A DNA stretch of 26,721 nucleotides. Origin: CAZQIO01 sp964593405. Its GTDB lineage: Bacteria; Patescibacteriota; Minisyncoccia; Minisyncoccales; GBS-2. The notes under the pieces are model-generated. The model searched no databases. It worked only from the letters and a program-made list of their open reading frames with translations, and was not told the DNA's origin. A program made the translations under genes and the position numbers. The DNA lies in NCBI GenBank assembly GCA_964593405.1, contig CAZQIO010000008.1, positions 1 through 26,721 on the forward strand. The letters are read 5' to 3'. Positions 1 through 8,230 of the stretch are shown here, piece after piece (position 1 is the first letter of the stretch; every line of letters begins with the position of its first letter).

Positions 1-70
1 GAACCCACGAGCCCCTAAAGAGGGGCGCGGCTCTCCAGGCCGCCCGATTGGTCCACTCTCGCACCCCTCC
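1..70 (-). tRNA. tRNA-Ser(GGA), 3' end cut off by the window edge
   Basis: Read on the minus strand, this starts with the acceptor strand GGAGGGG and U8-G9. A short D arm follows, then the anticodon stem GCGGC/GCCGC closing the loop CTGGAGA, giving anticodon GGA (serine, UCC/UCU codons). Next comes a long class II variable arm (GCCCCT / AGGGGC around a 4-nt loop), as expected for tRNA-Ser. The sequence enters the T arm (GTGGGTTC) and then reaches the window boundary, so the rest of the T arm and the 3' acceptor strand lie outside. A TAAAAT hexamer at 82-87 sits about 11 nt upstream and could be its -10 box. Confidence 0.92.
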
Positions 71-105
71 TCAATTTCTTTATTTTATCAATTTGACAAA
101 ACTTT

Positions 106-1005
106 TTAAATTGACATTTCCCTCAAAGCCCTAATTCTTTCTTCGACTGGGGGATGGGTCATGAAAAGTTTTGAAAACCAGCTGGGAGACCTTCTTTCTC
201 TGAAAGGAAAGGCAAAAAACAAATGAGCGTTGGAATTGTTTGCTATTTTGAGTGGGCTTGGGTCTTTAGAAATTTTTTCTAAGGCTCTTGCCAATCCTTC
301 AGGATACCTGGTAATTAGGGCTCCGGTGGCATCGGCCAAAAATTCCCTTTTTCTTGAAATTGCAAAGCGAATTAATTGGGCGGCCAATGGTGCCAAAATC
401 GCTGCCAAAATTCCAAAGAGAAAAAGAATTGTTGCCCTATTTTCTTTTTCTCTTTCTCTTTGGGCAGAAAAACGAGAAATTCTCAAAAACCAATCAGATA
501 GCAAAACAATCGCTCCCACCAAAATTACGACCATAGTTTGCAATAAAATATCTCTGTTGCCAATGTGGGCCAGTTCATGGGCTATCACTCCTTCCAGTTC
601 TGGCTTTTCCAATTTTTCCAAAAGTCCCCTAGTTATGGCAATTGCGGCATGGTTTTTGTCTCTGCCTGTAGCAAAGGCATTGGGTTGGGCTTCTTCTATA
701 ATATAAATTTTTGGTGTAGGAAGTCCTGCTCCGATGGATAAATTTTCAACGATTCGATAAAGATCTGGGTTTTCTTGTTTTTTAACTTCTTTTGCTCCAG
801 TCATTGCCAATAAGATTTTGTCTGAGTACCAATAACCAAAAAAATTCTGGAGAAAGGCAAAGGCTATTGCAAGGTATAAAATTTTTTGGTTTTTAAAAAT
901 TTGAGAAAAAAGCCAACCCAAAAGGGCAAAAACGACAAAAAAGATTGTCATTAAAATCCAGGTTTTCTTTATGTTTTTTTCTGCAAAAGTATAAAGAGTG
1001 GCCAT
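106..1005 (-). CDS. htpX: HtpX-like M48 family membrane metalloprotease
   Basis: This 299-aa integral membrane zinc protease is expected to degrade misfolded membrane proteins with its active site facing the cytoplasm. Two N-terminal membrane segments lie at about residues 15-35 and 42-60. The zinc and catalytic motif HELAH is at 143-147, inside the family signature IAHELAHIGNRD. Two more hydrophobic segments follow, and REFLADATGA near 220 supplies the third zinc ligand (Glu). The C-terminal THPPVEERIRAL is typical of HtpX. It is the last gene of lemA - DUF2207 - htpX, 9 nt after DUF2207, with no Shine-Dalgarno motif before the ATG. LemA and HtpX co-occur in many bacteria, which supports a shared membrane-stress role. 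The family call is firm; the substrate is unknown. Confidence 0.95.
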   Translation of the reverse strand: MATLYTFAEKNIKKTWILMTIFFVVFALLGWLFSQIFKNQKILYLAIAFAFLQNFFGYWYSDKILLAMTGAKEVKKQENPDLYRIVENLSIGAGLPTPKIYIIEEAQPNAFATGRDKNHAAIAITRGLLEKLEKPELEGVIAHELAHIGNRDILLQTMVVILVGAIVLLSDWFLRISRFSAQREREKENRATILFLFGILAAILAPLAAQLIRFAISRKREFLADATGALITRYPEGLARALEKISKDPSPLKIANNSNAHLFFAFPFRERRSPSWFSKLFMTHPPVEERIRALREMSI

Positions 1006-1014
1006 AATATAATT

Positions 1015-2712
1015 TTACCAACTTCCGCCTCCTCCGCCACCCCTCCCACCGCCAGCAAAACCGCCTCTTCCAAAACCGCTTATTTTCTTTGTTTTTGCTA
1101 CATTTGGGGAAAAAGTTTGATCAATCTTTAACAAAGATTGATTAACTGAGTGCAAAAGGCTAGAAGTTGAAAATCCTCCTTTCCATTCTCCTTCATACCA
1201 AGATGGAGGAGTGGTGTAGATTCCTTCAAAAGCTTTTGCCCATTTCTCGGCTAAACCAAAAACGAGAGCATAAGGCAAATACTTTTCAAAAATGTTTTCT
1301 CTTTCATAAAATTGAACTCGATATTTCTCAGCAGAGCTGATGTATTCTTTAAAGCCCAAGATTTTTTGATAAATTTCTACTCCCTTTTTTGTTCTCTTTG
1401 GCATAAAGGGAGCAAAAATCAAAAACAAAATTCCAGAGCTCAAAAAAGAGAAAAATGGCACCAAATTGTTTTGAAAAACAAAAGGACAAAAAAGGCTTGA
1501 AAAAATTATGACCAAACCTAAATTCCTCCATCGATTGACCACTTTTTTAGGATTGCCAAAAAAGTAATTGAGGCTGGAAATTTCTGAATAAACTGAATCT
1601 AAAATTGCCTCAACCTCAAAATAAAATCTGTTTTTGAGCTCTGAGATTGAAACTTTTTCTTTATTTTCGAAAATTTTTTCCAAAAGTTTCCTTTCGTAAC
1701 CCCTGAGGTCTTCTTTTTGGTCTTTAAAATCTTTGATTTTTACCAATTCATAATCTTTTTCTTCGAAAAGACCAAAAATTTTTTCTTTAATTTCTTTTAT
1801 TTTGACAAATCCCTTTACGGCCAAATCTAAAATGGTAGCTGAAAGGTCTTCTTGGTTAACTTCTTGGTTTAATACCAAGCTGATTTCAGCAGGCCTTAAG
1901 TTTTCTGGAGGTTCATACTCAACAACGATCGGTTGTTTGATTTTTGGATCTTTTCCTTTGTACCACCATTCTCTTAAAAGATAGAAAAAGACAAAAACAG
2001 GCATTAAAATTGGCCAAAAATTTTTAAAAAGAAACAAAAATTTTTGAAAAAAACTTGGTTGCCTCACTATTCCCTTTGGCCATCCCAAAACGATCGTCAA
2101 TCCTTCTTTGGGATTGAGCGTTCTTTTTGCTTTAAACCTAATGTTTCCTTCTTTGGTTGTGAAAAAGCTGCAATCTTTTTCTTTTGAACCAAAATATCCA
2201 GTGAAGCAATCGAGTTTTAGATCTTTTTCTGAAATTTTCTTTGGCAGGTAAATTAAAGCTTCTGATTTTTCTATTGGTATTGACCATTCATTTCCGGTTA
2301 CATTCCAATAGAGTTCATCATGATTTTCAAAATAACCCAGGCTTCCAAAAACTTTATAAAAAATAACGTAGGTTTTTTGACCGGTAACCTCTTTCTCTGG
2401 ATCTCCGATTTTTAATTTCAAATAATTTCTTTCTTTTGAGATAGTAAATTTGTAGGGGTTGCCAAATTCATCTTCTACTTTAATTATTTTTATTTCTTCA
2501 AGACCATCTAGGGGGAGGTTTCTGAATATTCCATGGCGAGAGAGTGTCCCAAAATCATAAACGATTTTTTCTTTAATCAGCAATTCTCCGCTTTCTTTGA
2601 TTTCAATCTCTGCAACAAAACTTTTAATCTTTTCTTGAGATTCAGAAAAAGCAAAACTGCATGGAAAAACTATCAAAAAACACCCTGCCAAAAATAAAAG
2701 TTTTTTTATCAT
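1015..2712 (-). CDS. DUF2207 (YciQ-like) predicted membrane protein
   Basis: This 565-aa protein starts with a signal peptide or anchor (KLLFLAGCFLIVFPC, about residues 4-18). A beta-rich extracytoplasmic domain of about 200 residues follows (YDFGTLSRHGIFRNLP near 52-67; TGNEWSIPI near 138). One membrane segment lies near 230-248, followed by a cytoplasmic region with LRPAEISLVLNQEV and a winged-helix-like stretch (LDLAVKGFVKIKE). Two adjacent membrane segments lie near 395-440. The C-terminus is glycine-rich (GGFAGGGRGGGGGGSW), a common end for DUF2207 proteins. It sits between lemA (5-nt gap) and htpX, an arrangement that suggests an envelope or quality-control role. The biochemical function of the family is unknown. 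Confidence 0.88.
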   Translation of the reverse strand: MIKKLLFLAGCFLIVFPCSFAFSESQEKIKSFVAEIEIKESGELLIKEKIVYDFGTLSRHGIFRNLPLDGLEEIKIIKVEDEFGNPYKFTISKERNYLKLKIGDPEKEVTGQKTYVIFYKVFGSLGYFENHDELYWNVTGNEWSIPIEKSEALIYLPKKISEKDLKLDCFTGYFGSKEKDCSFFTTKEGNIRFKAKRTLNPKEGLTIVLGWPKGIVRQPSFFQKFLFLFKNFWPILMPVFVFFYLLREWWYKGKDPKIKQPIVVEYEPPENLRPAEISLVLNQEVNQEDLSATILDLAVKGFVKIKEIKEKIFGLFEEKDYELVKIKDFKDQKEDLRGYERKLLEKIFENKEKVSISELKNRFYFEVEAILDSVYSEISSLNYFFGNPKKVVNRWRNLGLVIIFSSLFCPFVFQNNLVPFFSFLSSGILFLIFAPFMPKRTKKGVEIYQKILGFKEYISSAEKYRVQFYERENIFEKYLPYALVFGLAEKWAKAFEGIYTTPPSWYEGEWKGGFSTSSLLHSVNQSLLKIDQTFSPNVAKTKKISGFGRGGFAGGGRGGGGGGSW

Positions 2713-2717
2713 TAATT

Positions 2718-3269
2718 TTAGAATTGAACGGTAGGCCTTTCTCTTTCAGCCTCTTTAGCTTCAAAAAATTCCATTTTTTTGAAACCAAAAATTTTGGCAA
2801 TCAAATTGGTTGGAAAGCTTTCGATCAAAATGTTCAAATCTCTCACGTTTGCGTTGTAAAACCTTCTGGCATATTGAATTTTATCTTCAGTATCTGTTAA
2901 GTCTTTTTGAAGTTGCAAAAAGTTCGTCGATGCTTTCAAGTCGGGATAGTTTTCGGCAACTGCAAAAAGGGTCTTTAAGGTCTGAGAGAGGTAATTTTCG
3001 GCTTCGGCTTTCTCTTTAGCTCCGGAAGCTTGAATAGCTCTGGTTCTGGCTTCGGTCACTTTTTCAAAAACTTCTCTTTCGTGAGTTGCATAACCCTTGA
3101 CCGTTTCAACTAAATTGGGAATTAAATCGTATCTCCTTTTTAACTGAACGTTAATGTCTGACCAGGCTTCCTCTGCCCTATTTCTTAAAGTAACTAAACG
3201 ATTGTAGGTCAAAACGGCCCAGGCCAGGGTTCCAATTAATAAAATTAAAATTATTGTTGAAACTGTCAT
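2718..3269 (-). CDS. lemA: LemA family membrane protein
   Basis: This 183-aa protein has one N-terminal membrane segment (about residues 4-20) followed by the LemA helical-bundle domain. Conserved family stretches are visible: YNRLVTLRNRAEEAWSDINV, QLKRRYDLIPNLVETVKGYA, ENYPDLKAS and YNANVRDLNILIESFPTN. The C-terminal KMEFFEAKEAERERPTVQF matches the usual F-F-x-A ending. It is the first gene of the operon with DUF2207 and htpX, and its coding region begins 38 nt after the groESL terminator hairpin. No Shine-Dalgarno sequence precedes the ATG. LemA proteins are widespread and often neighbour htpX or DUF2207, but their molecular activity is not established. Confidence 0.95.
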   Translation of the reverse strand: MTVSTIILILLIGTLAWAVLTYNRLVTLRNRAEEAWSDINVQLKRRYDLIPNLVETVKGYATHEREVFEKVTEARTRAIQASGAKEKAEAENYLSQTLKTLFAVAENYPDLKASTNFLQLQKDLTDTEDKIQYARRFYNANVRDLNILIESFPTNLIAKIFGFKKMEFFEAKEAERERPTVQF

Positions 3270-3307
3270 TTTTTTGCTTAATTTTTGACCTTTTAAAAGA
3301 TTTTAAC

Positions 3308-3339
3308 AAAAAAGAAAGGTCGCCACAAGGAGAGCGACC
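3308..3339 (-). terminator. Rho-independent terminator of groESL
   Basis: Read on the minus strand, the hairpin GGTCGC - 10-nt loop - GCGACC is followed directly by TTTCTTTTTT. It lies 28 nt past the groEL stop codon and before the lemA start, so it separates the chaperonin operon from lemA - DUF2207 - htpX. Confidence 0.8.
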
Positions 3340-3366
3340 ATAATTTTATTGGTTAGCAATTAAAGA

Positions 3367-4989
3367 TTAGTACTCTTCGGAAAATTCTGGCTTTTCTTTT
3401 TCTTTCTTTTCTGGTTCTTCAGCTACCACTGCTTCTGTGGTCAAGAGCATTGAGGCAGCAGAAACAGCATTTTCTAAGGCCATCCTTACAACTTTTGTTG
3501 GGTCAATCACTCCAGCCTCAATTAAATCTTCAAATTTTAATGTTTGAGCGTTAAAGCCAAAGTTCCCACCCTTTTTCCTCACTTCGTTGACGACGATCGC
3601 TCCATCAAAACCAGCATTTTCTGCAATCTGCCTGATTGGAATTTCCAAAGCTTTTTTCAAAATTAAAACTCCTGTCTTTTCATCTCCTTCTAATTCCTTT
3701 TCAAGTTTTTCTAAGGCCTCTTGGGCCCTGAGTAAACCAACTCCTCCTCCAGGCAAAATCCCTTCTTCGATTGCCGCCCTGGTTGCGTTCAGAGCGTTTT
3801 CTGTTTTTTTCTGTTTTGCCTTTTGTTCAATTTCGGTAGCTGCCCCAACTTTAATTACTGCCACTCCCCCTGCCAGTTTGGCCAACCTTTCTTGGAGTTT
3901 TTCTTTGTCAAATTCAGATTCTGTCCTTTTTATTTCTTCTTTGATTTGTTTGATTCTTGCCTCAATATCTTCTTTCTTTCCCTTTCCTTCAACGATCGTT
4001 GTTTTTTCTTTTTCCACTACTACCCTCCTTGCTCTTCCCAATTGTTCCAATTTGATGTTTTCAAGTTTCAAACCCAACTCTTCAGAAATGACCTGAGCCC
4101 CGGTGACAATGGCAATGTCTTGGAGCATTTCTTTTTTTCTGTCACCAAAACCAGGAGCTTTAACTGCCACTCCGTTGAAAACTCCTCTCAATTTGTTCAC
4201 AACTAAAGTTGCCAAAGCATCGCCTTCAACTTCGTCGGCAATGATTAACAAATCTTTCTTTCCAGTTTGAGCTACTTTTTCCATCACTGGCAAAATTTCG
4301 TTTAGAGCTGAAATTTTCCTGTCTGTAACCAAAATGTATGGCTCTTCCAAAACTGCCTCCATTCTTTCAGGATCAGTAATCATGTAAGGCGAAACATAAC
4401 CTCGGTCAAATTGAAGCCCTTTGACAACTTCTCTTTCTAGACCAAATTTTTTCGATTCCTCAACAGTAATCACCCCATCTTTTCCAACTTCAGAGATAGT
4501 TTCGGCTATCATCTGACCAATTTCGGGATCAAGAGAGGCTACCGTGGCAACGTGGGCTATTTCTTCTTTCTTTGAGATTGTCTGTGAAATCTTTCTCAAG
4601 TACTCAATCGCTGCCTTTACTCCTTTTTGCAGTCCCCTCTTTAGTGCTAAGGGGTGAGCTCCGGCAGCGACGTTTTTTATTCCTTCAGAGGCCACAGCAA
4701 AGGTTAAAATCATTGAGGTTGTCGTTCCATCTCCAACAGCTTCTGATGTTTTCTCGGCCACTTCTTTCAAAATCTCAACTCCCAAATTTTCAACTTTATC
4801 TCTCAACTCAATTTCTTTCACAATGGACACTCCATCGTCAGAGATTTCAGGAGCTCCAAAACCTTTGTCTAAAACAACATGTCTTGCTTTAGGTCCTAAA
4901 GTCACTTTTACGGCATCGATCGCCTTTTTCATTCCCTGCATTAGCTTTTTTCTGGCTCCGTCTTGAAAGAGAATTTGTTTTGCTGCCAT
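3367..4989 (-). CDS. groEL: Chaperonin GroEL (Cpn60)
   Basis: This 540-aa ATP-driven folding chamber subunit is expected to form tetradecamers with GroES in the cytoplasm. The ATP-binding signature GDGTTTSMIL near residues 86-95 contains the catalytic Asp. DGVITVEESK and ALNATRAAIEEGILPGGG also match the family. The length is normal, but the C-terminus is unusual: the flexible Gly-Gly-Met tail is replaced by a charged ending rich in Glu and Lys (EEPEKKEKEKPEFSEEY). It is preceded by groES with a 1-nt gap and followed by a strong terminator. Regulation is expected from the CIRCE element upstream of groES. Confidence 0.98.
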   Translation of the reverse strand: MAAKQILFQDGARKKLMQGMKKAIDAVKVTLGPKARHVVLDKGFGAPEISDDGVSIVKEIELRDKVENLGVEILKEVAEKTSEAVGDGTTTSMILTFAVASEGIKNVAAGAHPLALKRGLQKGVKAAIEYLRKISQTISKKEEIAHVATVASLDPEIGQMIAETISEVGKDGVITVEESKKFGLEREVVKGLQFDRGYVSPYMITDPERMEAVLEEPYILVTDRKISALNEILPVMEKVAQTGKKDLLIIADEVEGDALATLVVNKLRGVFNGVAVKAPGFGDRKKEMLQDIAIVTGAQVISEELGLKLENIKLEQLGRARRVVVEKEKTTIVEGKGKKEDIEARIKQIKEEIKRTESEFDKEKLQERLAKLAGGVAVIKVGAATEIEQKAKQKKTENALNATRAAIEEGILPGGGVGLLRAQEALEKLEKELEGDEKTGVLILKKALEIPIRQIAENAGFDGAIVVNEVRKKGGNFGFNAQTLKFEDLIEAGVIDPTKVVRMALENAVSAASMLLTTEAVVAEEPEKKEKEKPEFSEEY

Positions 4990-4990
4990 G

Positions 4991-5302
4991 TTATTCTTCG
5001 ATAATTGCCAAAATGTCTTCTTCTTTACAAATCAAATATTCTTTGTCGTCGACCTTTATTTCGTCTGGCCCGTATTTTTTAAACAAAACAGTTTGGCCGG
5101 GCTTTACAGAAACTGGAATCAAATTTCCTTTTTCATCCCTTCTGCCAGGTCCAACGGCAATGACTTTTCCCTTTTCTGGCTTTTCTTTCTCTGCCGTCTC
5201 TGGCAACAAAATTCCAGCCTTTGTTTTTTCTTCCTCTTTGATCGGCTCTATCAAAACGTAATCTGCCAATGGTGAAATCTTTGGAGCTTTTGTCTTTGCC
5301 AT
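4991..5302 (-). CDS. groES: Co-chaperonin GroES (Cpn10)
   Basis: This 103-aa co-chaperonin caps the GroEL ring. Family features are ISPLADYVLIEP at the N-terminus, a mobile loop around EEKTKAGILLPETA, GKVIAVGPG, and the C-terminal KEEDILAIIEE. It is the first gene of groES-groEL. The start codon follows TTTAAAACC, with no Shine-Dalgarno motif. An inverted repeat matching CIRCE lies 9 nt upstream of the ATG. Confidence 0.97.
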   Translation of the reverse strand: MAKTKAPKISPLADYVLIEPIKEEEKTKAGILLPETAEKEKPEKGKVIAVGPGRRDEKGNLIPVSVKPGQTVLFKKYGPDEIKVDDKEYLICKEEDILAIIEE

Positions 5303-5311
5303 GGTTTTAAA

Positions 5312-5338
5312 TTAGCAATTTCGACCTTTGAGTGCTAA
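5312..5338 (-). promoter_or_regulatory. CIRCE operator (HrcA binding site) upstream of groES
   Basis: On the minus strand this reads TTAGCACTC - 9 nt - AATTGCTAA. The consensus is TTAGCACTC-N9-GAGTGCTAA, so the left arm is perfect and the right arm differs at two or three positions. Spacer length and position (just before groES) are exactly those of CIRCE in other bacteria. It predicts heat-shock repression of groESL by HrcA, which is not encoded in this window. Confidence 0.87.
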
Positions 5339-5344
5339 TTCTAT

Positions 5345-5378
5345 ATTTTAATTTTATTCTCAAAGAAAACCTTGTCAA
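5345..5378 (-). promoter_or_regulatory. Possible groESL promoter elements
   Basis: A perfect -35-like TTGACA lies at 5373-5378 (minus strand), and AT-rich -10 candidates lie downstream (AAAATT at 17-bp spacing, or TAAAAT at 5345-5350 at a longer 22-bp spacing). Placement just upstream of CIRCE is correct for an HrcA-controlled promoter. The exact -10 cannot be fixed by eye. Confidence 0.4.
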
Positions 5379-5381
5379 GAA

Positions 5382-8192
5382 TTAAATTAATTTTCCAGCC
5401 AAAACTTCCTTCAAATATTTTCCGGTAAAAGAATTTTTGCTTTTTGCAACTACCTCCGGGGGACCTTCGGCAACTATTTTTCCTCCTTTTTCTCCTCCTT
5501 CTGGTCCCAAATCTATTATCCAGTCTGCATTCTTTATCACATCCATTTCGTGCTCAATGCAAATTACTGTGTTTCCCCTATTAACCAGTTCTCTCAAAAC
5601 TTTCAAAAGTTTTTGAATGTCATCAGGATGTAAACCTGTCGTTGGTTCGTCCAAAATGTACAAAGTTTTTCCGGTCGGCTTTTTTGATAACTCTGCTGCC
5701 AACTTTACCCTTTGGGCTTCCCCTCCAGACAAAGAGGGAGCAGGTTGTCCCAATTCAATGTAACCTAGGCCAACATCGTAAAGGGTTTTTAATTTTCTAT
5801 AAAGGGCAGGGAAATTTTTGAAAAATTCCATTGCCTCTTCGACAGTCATTTCCAAAATTTCGGCAATGTTTTTTCCTTTAAAAGTCACTTCCAGGGTTTC
5901 TTTGTTGAATCTTTTTCCTTTGCATTCTGGGCATTGAACATAGACATCTGGCAAAAAGTACATTTCAACTTTAATTTGTCCTTGCCCCTGACAATGCTCA
6001 CACCTTCCCCCTGGGACGTTGAAAGAAAATCTTCCAGGTTTGTATCCCCTGATTTTTGCCTCTTTTGTTTGAGAAAAAAGTTGCCTGATGAAAGAGAAAG
6101 CTCCAACATAAGTTGCCGGGTTTGACCTTGGAGTTCTTCCGATTGGAGATTGGTCAACAATTGCTACTTTGTCGATGTATTCTGTTCCTAAAATTTCATC
6201 GTGATCTCCTGGCTCTTTTGTTGAATTGTAAAATTTCCTCATTAGTGCCCTTGCCAAAATGTCCAAAATCAAAGAACTCTTTCCAGAACCGGAAACTCCA
6301 GTGACGCAAACAAATTTTCCCAAAGGAATTTTGACATTAATGTTTTTTAAATTGTGTTCTCTTGCCCCCCTAATTTCCAACCACTTTTGATCTTTCTTTT
6401 CCTCTTTTTGCCTTTCAATCTCAACTCTTTTTTCCCCTGAAAAATATTCCCCGGTTAAGGTCTTTGCTTTTTTTAACTGAGCTGGGGTTCCTTGAAAAAC
6501 TATTCTCCCCCCATGCTTTCCTGCTCCAGGGCCAATGTCTATTACCCAATCTGCAGCTTCTATTGCTTGTCTGCAATGCTCAACGACAATGACAGTGTTT
6601 CCGAGATCTCTCAGTTTTTTCAAAGTGTCGATCAATCTTTTTCTATCTCTTGGATGAAGCCCAACTGTGGGTTCGTCCAAAATGTACAAAACTCCGCTCA
6701 ATTTTGAGCCAATCTGGGTTGCCAGTCTTACCCTTTGTTCTTCACCTCCAGATAAAGTTTGAGCTTTTCTATCTAAAGTTAAATAATCCAAACCAACGTC
6801 GATCAAAAAAGAGAGCCTGTTTATTATTTCTTTTAAAATTGGTTGGGCAATTTTTTGCTTTTCCTTTGGCAAAACTTTTGAATTCAAAACCTTCTCAAAA
6901 AACTCTTTCAATTTCCCAATTTCCGTTTCAACGATTTGATCTATTGATTTTCCCAAAAACTTTACGGCCAAGGCCTCAGGCCTCAACCTCTTTCCTTTGC
7001 AAACTTCACACTTTGTTTCAACCATATACTTTTCAATTTCTTCCCTTGTGTATTCTGAATCTGTTTCATGATACCTTCTTTGCAACCAAGGAATTACTCC
7101 TTCAAAAATCCCGTCTCCATACAAAATCAAATCTAATTCTTCCTTTTTCAGTTCTTTCACTGGCTTGTAAAGATCAATATTGTATCTTTCTGCCAAATCC
7201 TCAAGCATTATCCAAAAAAACCTCTGCCTTCCAACTTTGTGAGAAGCATGGGCCCAGGGGAAAATGGCCCCTTCGGCAATTGATAAATTTGGGTTGGGAA
7301 TAACCAATTTTGGATCAATAACCAATTTTTCTCCCAATCCCTGGCAAGAAGGACAGGCTCCATAAGGTGAATTAAAAGAAAAAAGTCTTGGCTCAATTTC
7401 TGGCAAAGAAATTCCGCAAACAGGGCAAGAAAAAAGTTGTGAAAAAATGTACTCTTTTTTTTCCTTTAAATCAACTACAAAAACTACTCCCTTTCCAATT
7501 TTCAAAGCAGTCTCTAAAGAATCGACTAACCTCATTCTATCAATTTCTTCTTCGATGACCATTCTGTCTACCACAACCTCAATGTCATGCCTTTTGTATT
7601 TTTCTAGTTTTTTCTCTAATGCCTCCTCTATTGTGTAAACTATTTTGTCAATTCTCACTCTCAAAAATCCCATCCTCTGAATTTCCTCTAGCGTTCCCCT
7701 GTATTCTCCTTTTCTTCCCCTAACTACCGGTCCCAAAATTAAAATTTCGTTTCCCCTTTTGATTTTCAAAATCTGTTCTACAATTTGATCTACAGTTTGT
7801 CTTGAAATTTCTCTGCCACATTTTGGACAATGGGGAGTGCCAACTCTGGCAAAGAGCAATCTCAAGTAATCGTAAATTTCAGTTATCGTTCCGACAGTAG
7901 ACCTTGGATTGTGAGCCCCTTTTCTTTGGTCTATCGAAATTGCCGGGGATATTCCCTCAATTTTATCAACATCTGGTTTGTCCATCACTCCCAAAAATTG
8001 CCTGGCATAGGCACTCAAACTCTCAACGTACCTTCTTTGCCCTTCGGCATAAAGAGTGTCAAAAGCCAAAGAAGATTTACCAGAGCCTGAAATTCCAGTA
8101 ATGACAATGAGCTTTCTTTTTGGAATGTCCAAGTTTATGTTTTTTAAATTATGTACTCTCGCCCCCCTGATTTTTATGAACTCTTCAGGCAT
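5382..8192 (-). CDS. uvrA: Excinuclease ABC subunit A (UvrA)
   Basis: This 936-aa ATPase performs damage recognition in nucleotide excision repair with UvrB and UvrC. Two ABC modules are visible. Walker A is GISGSGKSSLAFD near 33-45 in the first and GVSGSGKSSLILD in the second. Signature motifs are LSGGEEQRVRLA and LSGGEAQRVKLA, with Walker B regions LYILDEPTVGLHPRD and LYILDEPTTGLHPDD. Zinc-finger cysteines occur at CPKCG, CPVCG...CPSCQG, CEVCKGKR, and CEHCQGQG...CPECKGKR. Length and domain order are normal. The start is supported by a TAAAAT hexamer 7 nt upstream and no Shine-Dalgarno, compatible with a leaderless message. Confidence 0.98.
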   Translation of the reverse strand: MPEEFIKIRGARVHNLKNINLDIPKRKLIVITGISGSGKSSLAFDTLYAEGQRRYVESLSAYARQFLGVMDKPDVDKIEGISPAISIDQRKGAHNPRSTVGTITEIYDYLRLLFARVGTPHCPKCGREISRQTVDQIVEQILKIKRGNEILILGPVVRGRKGEYRGTLEEIQRMGFLRVRIDKIVYTIEEALEKKLEKYKRHDIEVVVDRMVIEEEIDRMRLVDSLETALKIGKGVVFVVDLKEKKEYIFSQLFSCPVCGISLPEIEPRLFSFNSPYGACPSCQGLGEKLVIDPKLVIPNPNLSIAEGAIFPWAHASHKVGRQRFFWIMLEDLAERYNIDLYKPVKELKKEELDLILYGDGIFEGVIPWLQRRYHETDSEYTREEIEKYMVETKCEVCKGKRLRPEALAVKFLGKSIDQIVETEIGKLKEFFEKVLNSKVLPKEKQKIAQPILKEIINRLSFLIDVGLDYLTLDRKAQTLSGGEEQRVRLATQIGSKLSGVLYILDEPTVGLHPRDRKRLIDTLKKLRDLGNTVIVVEHCRQAIEAADWVIDIGPGAGKHGGRIVFQGTPAQLKKAKTLTGEYFSGEKRVEIERQKEEKKDQKWLEIRGAREHNLKNINVKIPLGKFVCVTGVSGSGKSSLILDILARALMRKFYNSTKEPGDHDEILGTEYIDKVAIVDQSPIGRTPRSNPATYVGAFSFIRQLFSQTKEAKIRGYKPGRFSFNVPGGRCEHCQGQGQIKVEMYFLPDVYVQCPECKGKRFNKETLEVTFKGKNIAEILEMTVEEAMEFFKNFPALYRKLKTLYDVGLGYIELGQPAPSLSGGEAQRVKLAAELSKKPTGKTLYILDEPTTGLHPDDIQKLLKVLRELVNRGNTVICIEHEMDVIKNADWIIDLGPEGGEKGGKIVAEGPPEVVAKSKNSFTGKYLKEVLAGKLI

Positions 8193-8199
8193 AATTTCT

Positions 8200-8205
8200 A
8201 TTTTA
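8200..8205 (-). promoter_or_regulatory. Candidate -10 box of a leaderless uvrA transcript
   Basis: TAAAAT (TANNNT type) ends 7 nt before the uvrA ATG, with no ribosome binding site between. That spacing would put the transcription start at or next to the start codon. The region is very AT-rich, so chance matches are likely. Confidence 0.35.
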
Positions 8206-8230
8206 TTCTAAAATTTTAAAAATTTCAAGA

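Noticed and set aside
1015..1080. Repeat-like GGC/GGA tract at the DUF2207 C-terminus as a DNA repeat element.
   Set aside because: It simply encodes the glycine-rich tail that is common in this family.
3587..4206. Plus-strand ORFs of 127-169 aa opposite groEL.
   Set aside because: They are antisense shadows of a certain groEL gene, with low-complexity Ser/Phe-rich translations and no recognisable motif.
6650..7303. 217-aa plus-strand ORF inside uvrA.
   Set aside because: Antisense to conserved uvrA sequence; its length follows from codon bias on the other strand.
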